Part shown: piece after piece, positions 10,735 to 20,869 of the stretch | Layout of the letters: every line of letters begins with the position of its first letter | Numbering within the stretch: position 1 is the first letter of the stretch | Assembly: GCA_905221605.1 (NCBI GenBank) | Contig: CAJNDS010002583.1 | Location: forward strand, 60,001-124,000 | Length of the DNA stretch: 64,000 nucleotides | Direction of reading: 5' to 3' | Source: Symbiodinium natans | Taxonomy: Eukaryota > Sar > Dinophyceae > Suessiales > Symbiodiniaceae | The notes under the pieces: generated by a model | Databases searched by the model: none | Told to the model about the DNA's origin: nothing | What the model saw: the letters and a program-made list of their open reading frames with translations, nothing else | Position numbers and translations under genes: made by a program

Positions 10735-11095
10735 GTTCAGAACATCCAGCTCTTGGCGCCAACGGTCCAGAAGGCACTTGCAAGGATGTCCCAACCAGGA
10801 CAGGAAGTGCTGGGGCTGCATAGACAAAGCCGTCTTTCTCCTTGATTGGCTTCTAGAGTTTGTGTTGGGTAAGGCACATGGACTGAGTCCATGGACATTC
10901 AGGCATGTAGCAGCCCAAAACCCGAAAACCCACTCCATGGTTAATGCTGAGAACCATAGCCACAAGCACAAGGCTAGAAAGCCTTAAGCGCCGCAGCAGC
11001 CGCCCAAGCCCCTGCGGAGATGACGTGGCCAACACAGACGCCCATGTCCTCGCATGCCATGGGAAGCCCTGATGTTACAGAGTTCTCTCCAGAAT
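10735..11095 (+). CDS. Coding-like islands, unknown protein
   Basis: Plus frames at 10738-10850 (QLLAPTVQKALARMSQPGQ) and 10940-11094 are open with balanced composition. A minus frame across 10648-10971 is equally open. No splice sites fix strand. Confidence 0.25.
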
Positions 11096-11261
11096 GAGGG
11101 TGTAGCTATGGAAAGGGTTGTCCTCTGCCCCTTTCGGGGAGCCACAGTGCATGTCAGCTCATTCGCTCAATCAACTCCGGACCTGAACCCCAGACACTGG
11201 CGTAGAGTCAAAGCACGCGCCCCCCCCACCGAGTCTTAAAACCCCAGACTCGAACGGAATC

Positions 11262-11398
11262 GTAAAACTCTAAACCCCAAACCCTAAACCCTAAAACCCA
11301 AACCCTAAACCCTAAACCCCAAACCCTAAACCCTAAACACCAAACCCCAAACCCTAAACCCTAAACCCCAAACTCCAAACCCCAAACCCTGAACCCCA
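11262..11398 (-). repeat. Telomere-type array, variant-rich
   Basis: CCCTAAA alternating with CCCCAAA variants. Confidence 0.9.
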
Positions 11399-11399
11399 A

Positions 11400-11940
11400 C
11401 GCCTTAAAGCCAAGCAAAGCAGGGGCGGTCCGAGCCGGCTTTCGGGTCGAGTGCCTGGCCGCCCCTGCACACGAGTACACTGCTACAAGCGTTATGAGCG
11501 AAACGTTTAGGGTTTTGGGCTTAGGGTTTTGGGTTTTGGGTTTAGGGTTTTGGGTTAAATCTTCCTGAATATGATCCTCTTAAACCCGGTAAGGGGACAT
11601 GTAAAAAATCCAGAGGGCCCACCTAGTTTTGCTAAGTCCCCTAGAGCCCTTCCTGGCTATCCGGGCCACCTGCAGAGAAATCTATACACCGCATCCTAAA
11701 TGGTGGGAATGCAACTTGGTTATCAGGTTGTTTACCCTTTTCGTAAGGAAATATGGGTTGTAGGTAGAGCTTCATGGCTTCTGGAGCGGTCTTCCTCTCT
11801 CTTCACCCTTCCCAGTGGTACAAGCCGCAATCTTGAAGTACACTTCCTCAACACAAAGTACCCCAAAAGACTTGCTAGAAACCGGGTATGCAAGCTATTT
11901 TGGGGCACTCTGGGGGGGCTGGGGGCACTCCGAAGACGCC
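11400..11940. other. Unassigned sequence
   Basis: A plus frame at 11408-11506 and frames on both strands at 11700-11951 are open, but none is recognisable. TTTTGGG variants occur at 11505-11557. Confidence 0.3.
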
Positions 11941-11942
11941 CC

Positions 11943-11983
11943 AAACCCTAAACCCTAAACCCTAAACCCTAAACCCGAAACCC
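11943..11983 (-). repeat. Short telomere-type array
   Basis: About five CCCTAAA units. Confidence 0.85.
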
Positions 11984-11997
11984 TAGACTATACACTG

Positions 11998-12128
11998 CAA
12001 ACACAGGGCGCCTGTAGTTCGGAGGGGCACCTTTGTCTGCAAGCTGCACCACATCCTCGAGGTTACTCAGCCTGGAGAGAGGAGCGTCCGCCACTGGGAC
12101 ACACGGAGGTTTCATGCGCGGGATGGGT
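11998..12128 (+). CDS. Coding-like exon, unknown protein
   Basis: Plus frame after AACACAG|GG reads APVVRRGTFVCKLHHILEV... and stays open to the next TTTAGGG array. GGATGG|GTTTAG could be a donor made by the array. The minus frame is also open but has no acceptor nearby. Confidence 0.35.
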
Positions 12129-12630
12129 TTAGGGTTTAGGGTTTAGGGTTGCGGGTTGAGGGTTGAGGGTGGAGGGTTAGGGTTGAGGGGTTGAGGTCTA
12201 CAGTCCAGGGCTTGCGTGTTTGGGGGTTTGGTAAGGTCACTTGAATCTTGAATCCTCCCTGTTTCCTAATTTTAATAAAGATCCCGGTAAGCCTTGCTGC
12301 AAAGGCCCAGTTAGCACCAACATGGTGCTACTCTTTCTTTGTGACGAGAGGTGTAGCACAAAACTATGGGCATCACAGGGTTCAAAAGGCTCCATGCTGT
12401 AACCAACACCAACCCCAAGCCCTCTGTAAGTAGGATTTCGGATATGATGCCCCAGCTCTCGCTGGTTGAGGGTTAGGGCTAGATGTAGGGTTTAGGGCTA
12501 CTTAGGGTTGCTTAGGCCTACTACTTAGGGCTACCTAGGCTTGCTTCGGGTTATTAAGGGATGTTTAGGTGTCTTAGGGTTGCTAAGGGCTACTTATGCT
12601 TACTTAGGGCTCAGGGTCCACAACTCGCAG

Positions 12631-14358
12631 GGCTCTTGGGCACTCACTCCCACAACCGCCGGAGGGGGGAACCTTCCACCGCCGCCAGAGCCTCGAAGGT
12701 CAGGGCTTGCTTACATTTAGGGTTAGGGCTTAGGGCTTAGGGCTTAGGGCTTAGGGCTTAGGGCTTAGGGCTTAGGGCTTAGGGCTTAGGGTTTAGGGTT
12801 TAGGGTTTAGGGCTTCTATAGGGTTTAGAGTGTAGGGTTTAGGGTTTAGGGAGTATATTTAGTAGGGCCCAGGGCTTCAACCTTGTGAGGGGCTGAAAGG
12901 GCTTAGGGTTTAGGGTTTTCGGGTCTTTGGAGTTCCTTCGATGGTGTTAGGGTTCTTTACCTGTGCTTGTCCTCGCAGCTTTCTGGCTCTTAGCATGCAA
13001 TCACGGCACCAGGTGTGCTACATACTTATAGGCCCCTTACATGACCACGATCTTAGTCTTACTTGCTTCCAGAAGAAGCAGCAAGCACGCTCTCGAGCAC
13101 CCAAACCTTGCAAACCCTGTAAACCCTTTAAAAACCCTTCGAAACCCTCTAAATCCTGCACACCCTACAAACCCTAAACCCTTCAACAAAACCTATAAAC
13201 CCTTCAGACCCTGAAAAAACACTATCAACCCTTAAACCCTCAAAGACCCTATAAACCCTACAAACCCTGTAAACCCTTTAAACCCTGTAATCTGAAATCT
13301 TCAGGCCCCGACCAACAGGGCTGCAGAGGTCAGCGCCAGCGCGGTGAGCCGACAGAATCTAAACCTCCTTTCAAGGTTTGGGGTTTGGGGTTTACGCGGC
13401 CCTAAACCCTAAACCCTTACGATTAAGGTTTCGGGATTTAGGCTTCGGGGCTTGGGGATTTAGGACTGTTGAAGTAGGGTCACGGGATTCAGGGTTTGCT
13501 CTGCTGCTCGCTGTTGAGTGGGTGTAGAACCCTAAACCCTAAACCCTAAACCCTAAACCCTAAACCCTAAACCCTAAACCCTAAAGCATGAACCCTAAAC
13601 CCTAAACCCTAAACCTTAAACCCTAAACCCTAAACAGTCCCCTGAGCCAGTTGCTTCAGACTGTGGATCCTGGAGCTGGTGGGGGCTTTCACCAGCGGTT
13701 CTGATGCCCTTGGATTTGTCGGTTGGGGATTGTGCTGTACTAGAAGGCTCGATACCATTTCAGTATGGAATGCGAACTGAATGCGGGAAAGGAGGAGGAG
13801 GAGGGAGCATGAATGAACACTATTCCGCACTCAAGGGGTATTACACTCTCACAGGTGTCTTGCAACAGCCTCTCCGCAGGCCAAAGGAAGGACTGCAAGC
13901 CCTAAACCCCTGAACCCCTGAATCCTGAAAAGCCCTAAACCCCAAACCCTAAACCCAAAACCCAAAACCCTAAACCCAAAACCCAAAACCCTAAACCCCA
14001 ATCCCTGCATTCGTCTCCTCCAGCATGTCGGCTGTGAGGAGGTCGCGGGCTCGCGCTCCTCGTGCCATGGGCGCGTTGTTGCTTCAGACCAGGAGCCCCC
14101 GCAGCTATGCAATCCCTGTATTACACCCCACCCACCCCCTAAGATTAAATACTCCCCAGACACTCTAACATAACAATAGAGACGCTCAGGAAAAGGTTCA
14201 TATTGGGGGAGGGGGTAAAACTTCAGGATTGATGAGTTTTGCAGGTGGGAACCCTGTCGGAATCTAAAGGGCGAGTTTTGGACAGGGAAGCCTCGTCAAC
14301 AAGCCCGGCATTCTCATCGCCGTCCATGAAGCAGCAGGCGCATCAAGTTGTGTTCCTG
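12631..14358 (+). CDS. Candidate three-exon series, unknown protein
   Basis: Three short exons with canonical sites and matching phases: 12631-12698 (CGCAG|GG ... TCGAAG|GTCAGG), 13305-13343 (TCTTCAG|GCC ... GCG|GTGAGC, 13 codons) and 14245-14358 (TTTTGCAG|GTG ... TTCCTG|GTGTGA, 38 codons, GTLSESKGRVLDREA). All join at phase 0. The introns hold a TTAGGGC-type array (12719-12815) and a CCCTAAA array (13529-13636). The translation is Ser/Arg-rich and matches nothing I know. Other exons may lie between, for example 14020-14110. A CAG|AAAGCATCAGC site near 14449 could give the end, with TGA about 24 bases on. Confidence 0.35.
12719..12850 (+). repeat. Telomere-variant array (TTAGGGC)n
   Basis: About ten units of GGGCTTA, switching to TTTAGGG at 12790. 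The homogeneous variant block suggests local amplification. Confidence 0.9.
13100..13290 (-). repeat. Degenerate CCCTNNAAA tract
   Basis: CAAACCCTGTAAACCCTTTA-type words, a decayed telomere-like array inside the putative intron 12699-13304. Confidence 0.6.
13529..13636 (-). repeat. Telomere-type array (CCCTAAA)n
   Basis: About fourteen units, one broken by GCATGAA. Confidence 0.95.
13925..14000 (-). repeat. Telomere-variant array
   Basis: CCCTAAACCCAAAACCCAAAA pattern; frames crossing it encode repeats such as GFRVLGF on minus. Confidence 0.85.
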
Positions 14359-14559
14359 GTGTGAGAACCCAGTAAGTGGCCCCTTACTTCCGGTGATCCC
14401 GGCTTGCGGCGTGTCAGCTGTTCACTGCCCGTGTCTGCCATGTGCAGAAAGCATCAGCTGCGGGCGTGACTTGACATCCACAAGCCCATGGCCTTGCAGA
14501 GTCCCTGGGTTTAGGGTTTAGGAGTTTAGGGTTGAGGGTGGCGCAGAAGATTTGAAGAT

Positions 14560-14899
14560 GTGCGGCCCTTTTGCCCAAGTCGCTTTGCGAGCTGTTTGGT
14601 CACTGCCCACCCCAAGCTATCATCAGGCAGAGCTAGCAGGCTGTGGAACGCTGCACAGGGACGGCAGCTCTTCTTTGCGAATCTCTAGCAGAGGAGGGGA
14701 TTGAAAACTGGTGCCCTGTGGAGGAGTCCAGCAGCGCTTGCCGCAGCAAGCATATCTAATCTTCACTGCTCCGGCAGTGTCCATCTACTTGCATTCTACT
14801 CTCATTCTGGAGCCGAGGAGTTCGCATGGCAGATTGCCCTCATCAGCTGGGATTCGACAAAGCCTGCTGCTAGAGGGTCGAAGGCTGAATACTTGTGAA
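14560..14899 (+). CDS. Coding-like islands, unknown protein
   Basis: Plus ATG frame at about 14560 (MCGPFAQVALRAVWSLPTP...) runs about 48 codons to TGA. A second plus frame covers 14701-14898. Antisense is also open over 14560-14640. No family match. Confidence 0.3.
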
Positions 14900-15055
14900 T
14901 GTGCAAAGCTGTGGCTATGCCATGACTCCCAGCTCAGGCTATCTGGAGTCTAACTAAAATCGAATTCAGCCACGGTTCAGGATACCCAAAATACCCTGTA
15001 AACCCAAAACCCTATCAACCCTATAGACCGTATACACCCTATAAACCTTACAAAC

Positions 15056-15103
15056 CCCCTGAACCCTAAACCCTGAACCCTGAACCCTAAACCCTAAACC
15101 CTA
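15056..15103 (-). repeat. Telomere-type array (CCCTAAA)n
   Basis: CCCTAAA and CCCTGAA units. Confidence 0.85.
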
Positions 15104-15109
15104 ATCCTG

Positions 15110-15225
15110 CCAGTGGCTCACTGGAGAGTGAGATTGGCGAGGCGATCTGCCACTTGCTCAGCGGATCCAGTCTCCAGCACCTTGGCCCGGGAGGTCAGGT
15201 GACCCCTCACTGCCGCAATATTCAG
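15110..15225. CDS. Coding-like exon, strand unresolved
   Basis: On minus, an open frame ends in TGA (AKVLETGSAEQVADRLANL then stop at 15118-15120). On plus, ESEIGEAICHLLSGSSLQH is equally open with a possible GT donor. Either way a codon-like island between an array and AT-rich sequence. Confidence 0.35.
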
Positions 15226-15475
15226 TGTATGTATATATATTATCATATGTACAACATGTGTGTGCAGATATTTATATAATATGTGTATATTATACATTCC
15301 GTACATATGTATGGTAAACGTTATAGATGTATGTATCTGAAACTGAAGACTTCCATCTTGCATCGAAGACCCCTTCGAAACTCGAAAGCTGAAGCCCAAC
15401 ATCTCAAAGACTCGTCCCAAATCAACTCAAACCCAATGTCCGAGACTTTTCCAGCCAAAAGCCTCCTAAGAGGCC

Positions 15476-15590
15476 CCTAAACCCTAAACCCTAAACCCTA
15501 AACCCTAAACCCTAAAACCTAAACCCTAAACCCTCAACCCTCAACCCTCAAACCCTAAACCGTCAACCCTCAAACCCTGAAACCCTGGTC
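15476..15590 (-). repeat. Telomere-type array (CCCTAAA)n
   Basis: CCCTAAA with CCCTCAA variants at the 3' side. A coding-like island follows (plus: DATTEARWSQGKVV..., TAA near 15681). Confidence 0.9.
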
Positions 15591-15689
15591 GTCCCAGACG
15601 CAACTACAGAGGCCAGGTGGTCGCAGGGGAAAGTTGTTCGGCACACGCGCTCTCCTTGCCTCACGCAGCTTTCAGATGCCTAAACCCTT

Positions 15690-15732
15690 TAAGGGTTTAG
15701 GGTTTAGGGTTTAGGGTTTAGGGTTTAGGGTT
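15690..15732 (+). repeat. Short telomere-type array
   Basis: TTTAGGG units. Confidence 0.85.
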
Positions 15733-15749
15733 CCCTATACCCTGAACCT

Positions 15750-15847
15750 TATACTTGAAGGTTCATGGGCAATTACAAGTGGGGTTATAAGTGGGGTTCT
15801 CAGTGCCTTCACTACGGATAGGTGAACTTACTTACAAACCTATATAA
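15750..15847 (+). mobile_element. Family C element copy
   Basis: TACTTGAAGGTTCATGGGCA then GTGGGGTTATAAGTGGGG. The right end is degenerate. Confidence 0.65.
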
Positions 15848-16245
15848 AACCCCTAAACCCTGAGCGCTCTTTCAGACTCGCAAGCCGTGGCTTGTATGTG
15901 GTCTTTCGTTCACGTTCAGGAGCCTGCATAATTTCCACTATCCACCCCCTCATATCCCCCTGTATCATGCTATTTTCTTATAGGACCTGCAAGGCACCAT
16001 GAGACGCAACTTCCCAAACCTTGAACACACACCTCAAACTGCTTGACTTAGGGTTTCGGAATTTTGGCATATGAAAATGAGCCACCAAAACATAAAGTTG
16101 GGCTTAACTTGGAACAGCCACAACCTAAACCAAGGCAACTTGAAGGCACCCCCCGCAGATGCTGTGTGGGATATGGGATGTTGGGGAGAGCAGAAATTCT
16201 CTGCGGGATCCTCTGCTGGCGGGCACTCCGGCTGTGTGAGATTCC

Positions 16246-16719
16246 GTGGTTGTGGGCGCTCCAGGGATACTCTCGGGATTCTCTTGCTGCGAGGTTCTTT
16301 GTGGGGTCGACGCTGGTCCAGGGGGAGAGATGTGGGTGAAGAGAACAGCTGAGAACAAATCAAACCCCAAGAGGGCAAGGAAAAAGGATGCTGAACAAAT
16401 CGATGCCCTGCACAATCCGGAGCTTGCAAAAGAAGCCCCAAAGAAACCGACCCAAAATCCCAAGACGCCGCCTTCGTGGTCCGAACTTGTGGCCCGACAG
16501 CGCCCCCAAAGCCCGGCCGGCGACCCAGACTCCATCAGAGCACCTGCCAGGAGATCTGGGGTGCCAAGGCCAGGATTCCTTTCAACAATGCGCTTCACAG
16601 CCCTCACGCTCGCGGGGGCCTCAGGTGCTCCTCGGCAGTGTTTGGGGCCTCAAGCCGGGAGCTCGGAACTTGGGAACTTGGTTCCAGCTACTTTCTCCAT
16701 GGCTGTTTTTTTGGCATGA
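16246..16719 (+). CDS. Open frame, unknown basic protein
   Basis: Plus frame open for 157 codons; residues 28-60 are Lys/Arg-rich (ENKSNPKRARKKDAEQ), followed by a Pro-rich segment. A minus frame of 160 codons overlaps, so strand is uncertain. No domain recognised; could be part of a longer spliced gene. Confidence 0.3.
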   Translation: MVVGAPGILSGFSCCEVLCGVDAGPGGEMWVKRTAENKSNPKRARKKDAEQIDALHNPELAKEAPKKPTQNPKTPPSWSELVARQRPQSPAGDPDSIRAPARRSGVPRPGFLSTMRFTALTLAGASGAPRQCLGPQAGSSELGNLVPATFSMAVFLA

Positions 16720-16835
16720 GTAAGGATGTGTGCGAAGGCTGACATCCCTTGCCAGGAGTCTTGGCTCCGATGGGACACGACATTCCCGAATCAGAGTGTC
16801 AGCTTTGATCCAGAACGTGCCCCCGTCAGCTGTCA

Positions 16836-17081
16836 ATGCTGGCCGACAGATTCACGAGTGAGTCTGAGGCTGTCGGAAACTTGCTTCGCACGAGCAAAAG
16901 TGCAGCAACTCCGAGGAAGGTGCCACGATCTCCGTCCATGGCAGCTCTTCACCGAGCACCTGCGCCAAAGAACTCTGAAGAAGTTGCGGCTGTTGCGATG
17001 GGGGAGGGTGCAAGGCTCGTCCTTTTGCTATTCGGAAACGCTCAACAGACTCAACAGAGTTCAGTGTGTGAATGGGTTTAG
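16836..17081 (+). CDS. Open frame, unknown protein
   Basis: ATG frame of 81 codons (MLADRFTSESEAVGNLLR...) that stays open until a TTTAGGG array at 17077. Balanced composition; not recognised. Confidence 0.3.
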   Translation: MLADRFTSESEAVGNLLRTSKSAATPRKVPRSPSMAALHRAPAPKNSEEVAAVAMGEGARLVLLLFGNAQQTQQSSVCEWV

Positions 17082-17134
17082 GGTTTGGGTTAAGGGTTTA
17101 GGGCGTTTAGGGTTTAGGGTTTAGGGTTTAGGGT
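17077..17134 (+). repeat. Short telomere-type array
   Basis: TTTAGGG with TTTGGGT variants. Confidence 0.85.
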
Positions 17135-17299
17135 TCCTCCTCCTTTTTGCCTTCGCACTTAAGGCGCCCTGGCTCCGCACTTCATGGCCTCCAGGTGCGC
17201 GCTTCGCATGTGCCCGAGGCCCTGCGCCGGGAAAGACGCATGACCCAGAAGAGCATGCTCAAGATGTTCGTAATTTAGAAGCCCAAAGATGATATACCA

Positions 17300-17356
17300 T
17301 ATTACATATATATATATGCATATACATATATGTATATATATATATATATATATGTA
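17300..17356. repeat. (TA)n microsatellite
   Basis: TATATA and CATATA runs. Confidence 0.85.
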
Positions 17357-17440
17357 CATATGAGCAGCCGCAAAAAAATCTTATGTAAATGATAATAAAA
17401 AATCATGGGGTATCGCTTTTGGGGGGGGGGCCTTTTGCTT

Positions 17441-17452
17441 TAAGTTTAGGGT

Positions 17453-17491
<39 letters not shown>

Positions 17492-17594
17492 GGTTTAGGG
17501 TTTTAGGGTTTAGGGTTTAGGGTTTAGGGTTTAGGGTTTAGGGTTTAGGGTTTAGGGTTTAGGGTTTAGGGTTTAGGGTTTAGGGTTTAGGGTT
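17441..17594 (+). repeat. Telomere-type array, two blocks
   Basis: Begins with a homogeneous block of TTGAGGG units (about seven) and then switches to TTTAGGG. A sharp variant boundary. Confidence 0.95.
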
Positions 17595-17599
17595 ACTTT

Positions 17600-18120
17600 A
17601 GCTCAATGCTGCTACGAAAACCTGTCGCTTTACTGCATATGAGACCCGAAACCTGCAACACTACCGCGAAAACTCCTGAATTCCTCAACCCGTTCCTTTC
17701 TTCAGGACCTATAAACTAAATCCATATCCCAAACCTCGAACCCTCAACCTGGGCCAGGGCCTTTGCCCAGCTCTTCGGGTGGCCAAATGGGTATCGTAGG
17801 GTTATCGCTTTGAGTATCGCTCTGGAATAACACCCAACCCCACATTGTTGCAGAACGACTTCTAGATTCAAGATTCAGGGTATAGCTTTGGTCAGGCATG
17901 ACATAAGGTTTTATCTCCGCCACAAAAGACCTCCTGCAACGTAATAAAAGTGGTCTCTCAGATAGTAGCATATGATCTATTTATATGTGGATATAGAATT
18001 GGCGCTGGATCTGAGTCTGGCCTGCTCTTCGAAGATCGTGGGCGCTTGATTTGCCAGGTCAAAGCCTGGACATCTCGAGGCAGAGCTGGCTTGGCAATGG
18101 GCTGGAAGCCGATACGTAAA
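17600..18120. other. Unassigned sequence
   Basis: No gene recognised. Frames on both strands (17744-17971 minus, 17950-18333 plus) lack support. Confidence 0.35.
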
Positions 18121-18296
18121 TTTTGGGGGGGGGGATTTCCGAACAAAGGGGCACCCTTTTTGGGGGGTTCCTTTGAAAGGATTGTTCCGAACAAAGGGGC
18201 ACCCTTTTTGGGGGTTCCTTTAAAAGGACTAGTTGGAGTTTTTGGGGGATTTTGGGGTGTCATAAGAGGTACCCCCCCCCATTTTCGGAAATCCCC
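18121..18296. mobile_element. Composite element related to family A
   Basis: GGGGGATTTCCGAACAAAGG ends and a CCCATTTTCGGAAATCCCC right end; a GGGGCACCCTTTTTGGGG module is present twice in tandem. Confidence 0.6.
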
Positions 18297-18314
18297 GACT
18301 CATGGTGTGACATA

Positions 18315-18419
18315 TGGGGGTTGCCGACATTAGGGGCACCTTGTTGAGGTCCTTATTATAAGGGAATCCTCCCCTTTGGGGAACTATATTAGGGGTCCCT
18401 TTTTTTCGCAAACCCCCAT
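18315..18419 (-). mobile_element. Family A element copy
   Basis: GGGGGTTGCCGACATTAGGG at left, TTTTCGCAAACCCCCATG at right, internal TAAGGGAATCCTC core (reverse orientation). Confidence 0.75.
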
Positions 18420-18878
18420 GTCCAATGGCCTGCCGATGCACAAATGATCGAGGGGGTCGCGCCAGAATCCTGGCATTCGAATGCGTATGGCAGATGGGAG
18501 AGGCACCTGCTGTCATGCACGACAATGGATGCCAGCATCCTCCCGTCCCAGTCTCGCATGCATAGCTCACCTCCAACGCTACCCTAGACCCAAAACCCCA
18601 AAACCCTAAGGACCGTGAACCCAGAACCCCAATAAAATTCGCAACACACACTGTAAACACTATAATTTCCTCAAACCCAAACACTGAACAAAGACCCGTA
18701 AGCCCAAAACCCCCCGCAGGCACACAACACCCGGCCTCAGCCGCTGCGCCACTCAGCGGGGCGGTGCCCTTAGGCTTATATGCTTAAGGGTTTACGGTTT
18801 AGGGTTTTAGGTTTAGGGTAAGGGTTCAGGGCTTCTTAGAATCTGGTGTTTCTTCAGTGTGTAGGGCTCTAGGCTAGT

Positions 18879-19470
18879 TTGGAAACGCGGGCAAGCACCG
18901 TGCGACGAGCATCTGGCCCGCAGCGATTGCAAGGTAGCTGCAAAATCCTGGCGAAGCTGCCACACCACTCCATGTCACAGCATATCTCGCGGTTAGGCAC
19001 CTCCAACTACATAACCATAGTGCGCGCCGTAGCTACTCTGGCTCCCTCAGCATGGCTCCTTTTCAAGCACCGTCCTACTCAGCGACAGCTGTCTCCGCAA
19101 TCCATGGTCAAAACATCCTCTTGCGCGAAAGGGTGGCCTCTTCGGACGCTCCACTCATGTTCACCACAACAGTCGGCCTGCCAAGGCTTGGCAGCACTTT
19201 CGTGGATTTCCAAAGATCTGTTGCAGTATATAAGTTCACCAGATACAGCTGTTGCATTCTGCATCTTGCATACTGCTACTACCTCGAGTGTCAACCTGGC
19301 AAAGCATTTCTGCAGTTCCGATGTCAATAACCAACACTCTACGACTTTACTTTCTGGCTGAGATCCTGGCAACAGTGCTTGCTCCTCCTGCACTTCGGCC
19401 AAGCTGATGCAAATTGCTCCACCGGTGCCTTGACGGCCATGGATACCGGGGAGAAGCTGTCGTTATGCGC
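18879..19470. CDS. Long open region, strand unresolved
   Basis: Plus frame 18879-19361 is open for 160 codons (Ser/Thr-rich); minus frame 19079-19470 is open for about 130 codons with a natural-looking mix (EVQEEQALLPGSQPESKVVE). Both end in a stop. No family recognised on either strand. Confidence 0.3.
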
Positions 19471-19556
19471 AAAAGACCTGTGATTTCAGTAAGCCTACCA
19501 AGCTGTATGAAGCTTCTTTGCCTGCCTCGCACAAAGCCTCACTAATCGGAGACTCC

Positions 19557-19965
19557 CCTAAACCCGAAACCCTGAACCCTGAACCCTAAACGTTAAACCC
19601 TAAACGTTAAAGCCCAAACGTTAAACCCTAAACCCTAAACCCTAAACCCTAAACCCTAAACCCTAAGCCCTAAACCCTAAACCCTAAACCCTATATAAAC
19701 CCTAAACCCTAAACCCTAAACCCTAAACCCTAAACCCTAAACCCTAAACCCTAAACCCTAAACCCTAAACCCTAAACCCTAAACCCTAAACCCTAAACCC
19801 TAAACCCTAAACCCTAACACCTAAACCCTAAACCCTAAACCCTAAACCCTAAACCCTAAACCCTAAACCCTAAACCCTAAACCCTAAACCCTAAACCCTA
19901 AACCCTAAACCCTAAACCCTAAACCCTAAACCCTAAACCCTAAACCCTAAACCCAAGCCCTAAAC
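19557..19965 (-). repeat. Largest telomere-type array (CCCTAAA)n
   Basis: About 400 bases of CCCTAAA. The first 70 bases carry CGTTAAA and CCCTGAA variants, with a CCCTATATAAA break near 19691 and one CACCTAA unit. Fully interstitial. Confidence 0.97.
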
Positions 19966-20040
19966 CCTCAATCATCTCAAGCCGCGCCTTGCCCCCAGCA
20001 CATGGCGGACCACTTGCAGCGCTTCCAAAACACCTTTTAG

Positions 20041-20205
20041 GGTTTACAGGAAAGCCGCGAACCGAACCGCAAACCGGAACCGAACCGCCAGGAACCGCAC
20101 GCGCGAAGGAACCGTGTGAACCGTGAACCGCCGAAACCGCGACAAACACGAACTGCCATGGAACCGAACCTGAAGCCAAGGCCTCCAGCCTCCAGCCCCA
20201 GCCCC
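20041..20205 (+). repeat. GAACCG hexamer-rich tract
   Basis: Repeated AACCGAACCG and GAACCGC words; the same motif returns at 20377-20412, flanking the next minisatellite. Confidence 0.8.
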
Positions 20206-20234
20206 TACTGGCACAGCCCCTCCAGCCCCTCCGG

Positions 20235-20362
20235 CCCCTCGCGGCTGGAGGGGCTGGAGGGGTTGGAGGGGCTGGATGCAGGGGCTGGAGGGGCTGGATG
20301 GAGGGGCTGGAGGGGCCGGAGGGGCTGGAGGGGCTGGAGTGGAGGGGCTGGAGGGAGGGCTG
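20235..20362 (+). repeat. GGGGCTGGA minisatellite
   Basis: About thirteen 9-base units of GGGGCTGGA with a few substitutions. The inverse words (CCAGCCCCT) lie immediately 5' at 20190-20230, so the tract can fold. Confidence 0.9.
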
Positions 20363-20544
20363 GGGGTTTGGCACCCGAACTGAACCGAACCGAACCGCAA
20401 GCCGCAGCGAACCGCATCTGAGGGCTTCTGATGTTGGTGCAGGGTGGCTGGAGGTCTGTTGATGAGACCTTTCCAGGCTTAGGTAAGAAGAGGATTCATC
20501 CCAAAAAGATCCTGCAACACTGCCCGCGTGACACTAGATAGTCG

Positions 20545-20864
20545 ATGCCGCCCAGAAGGAAGAAGAAACCGACAATACCTGCGCTGCACGCAACCCTTTC
20601 GCACAAGATTTGGGAATGGGGCCACGTTGGCGCAGCCGCTCGCATCCCCGACCTCGGTGGATGGTTCTATTCCAGGTCTGAAGGTGCTACTTGAAGGTTC
20701 ATGGGTAGCTATAAGTCGGGTTATGGGTTTAAAGCTAAGGTATTTATAACCCTAAACCCTAAACCCTAAACCCTAAACCCTAAACCCTAAACCCTAAACC
20801 CTGAATTAGGGGGCACGAAGAACCGTCCTTACTAAGGGGCGGAGGATGGTTGGGAGCCCCGTGA
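20545..20864 (+). CDS. Small two-exon gene model, unknown protein
   Basis: Exon 1 is 20545-20675 with ATG start and basic N-terminus (MPPRRKKKPTIPALHATLSH), ending TTCCAG|GTCTGA. Exon 2 starts after GAATTAG at 20810, giving RGHEEPSLL... and a TGA at 20862-20864. The joined frame is 61 codons. The 134-base GT-AG intron consists of a family C fragment (20688-20749) and a CCCTAAA array (20751-20802). A second donor (GCCCC|GTGATC) just before the stop means the gene could go on. No family recognised. Confidence 0.45.
20688..20749 (+). mobile_element. Family C fragment inside intron
   Basis: CTACTTGAAGGTTCATGGGT end is intact; the right half is replaced by the adjoining telomere-type array. Confidence 0.7.
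20751..20802 (-). repeat. Telomere-type array inside intron
   Basis: Seven CCCTAAA units lying 7 bases before a usable AG|G acceptor. Confidence 0.9.
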
Positions 20865-20869
20865 TCTCC

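Noticed and set aside
13849-14163. Minus frame with GFRVLGFGFRV repeats
   Set aside because: The peptide repeat is the translation of the telomere-variant array at 13925-14000.
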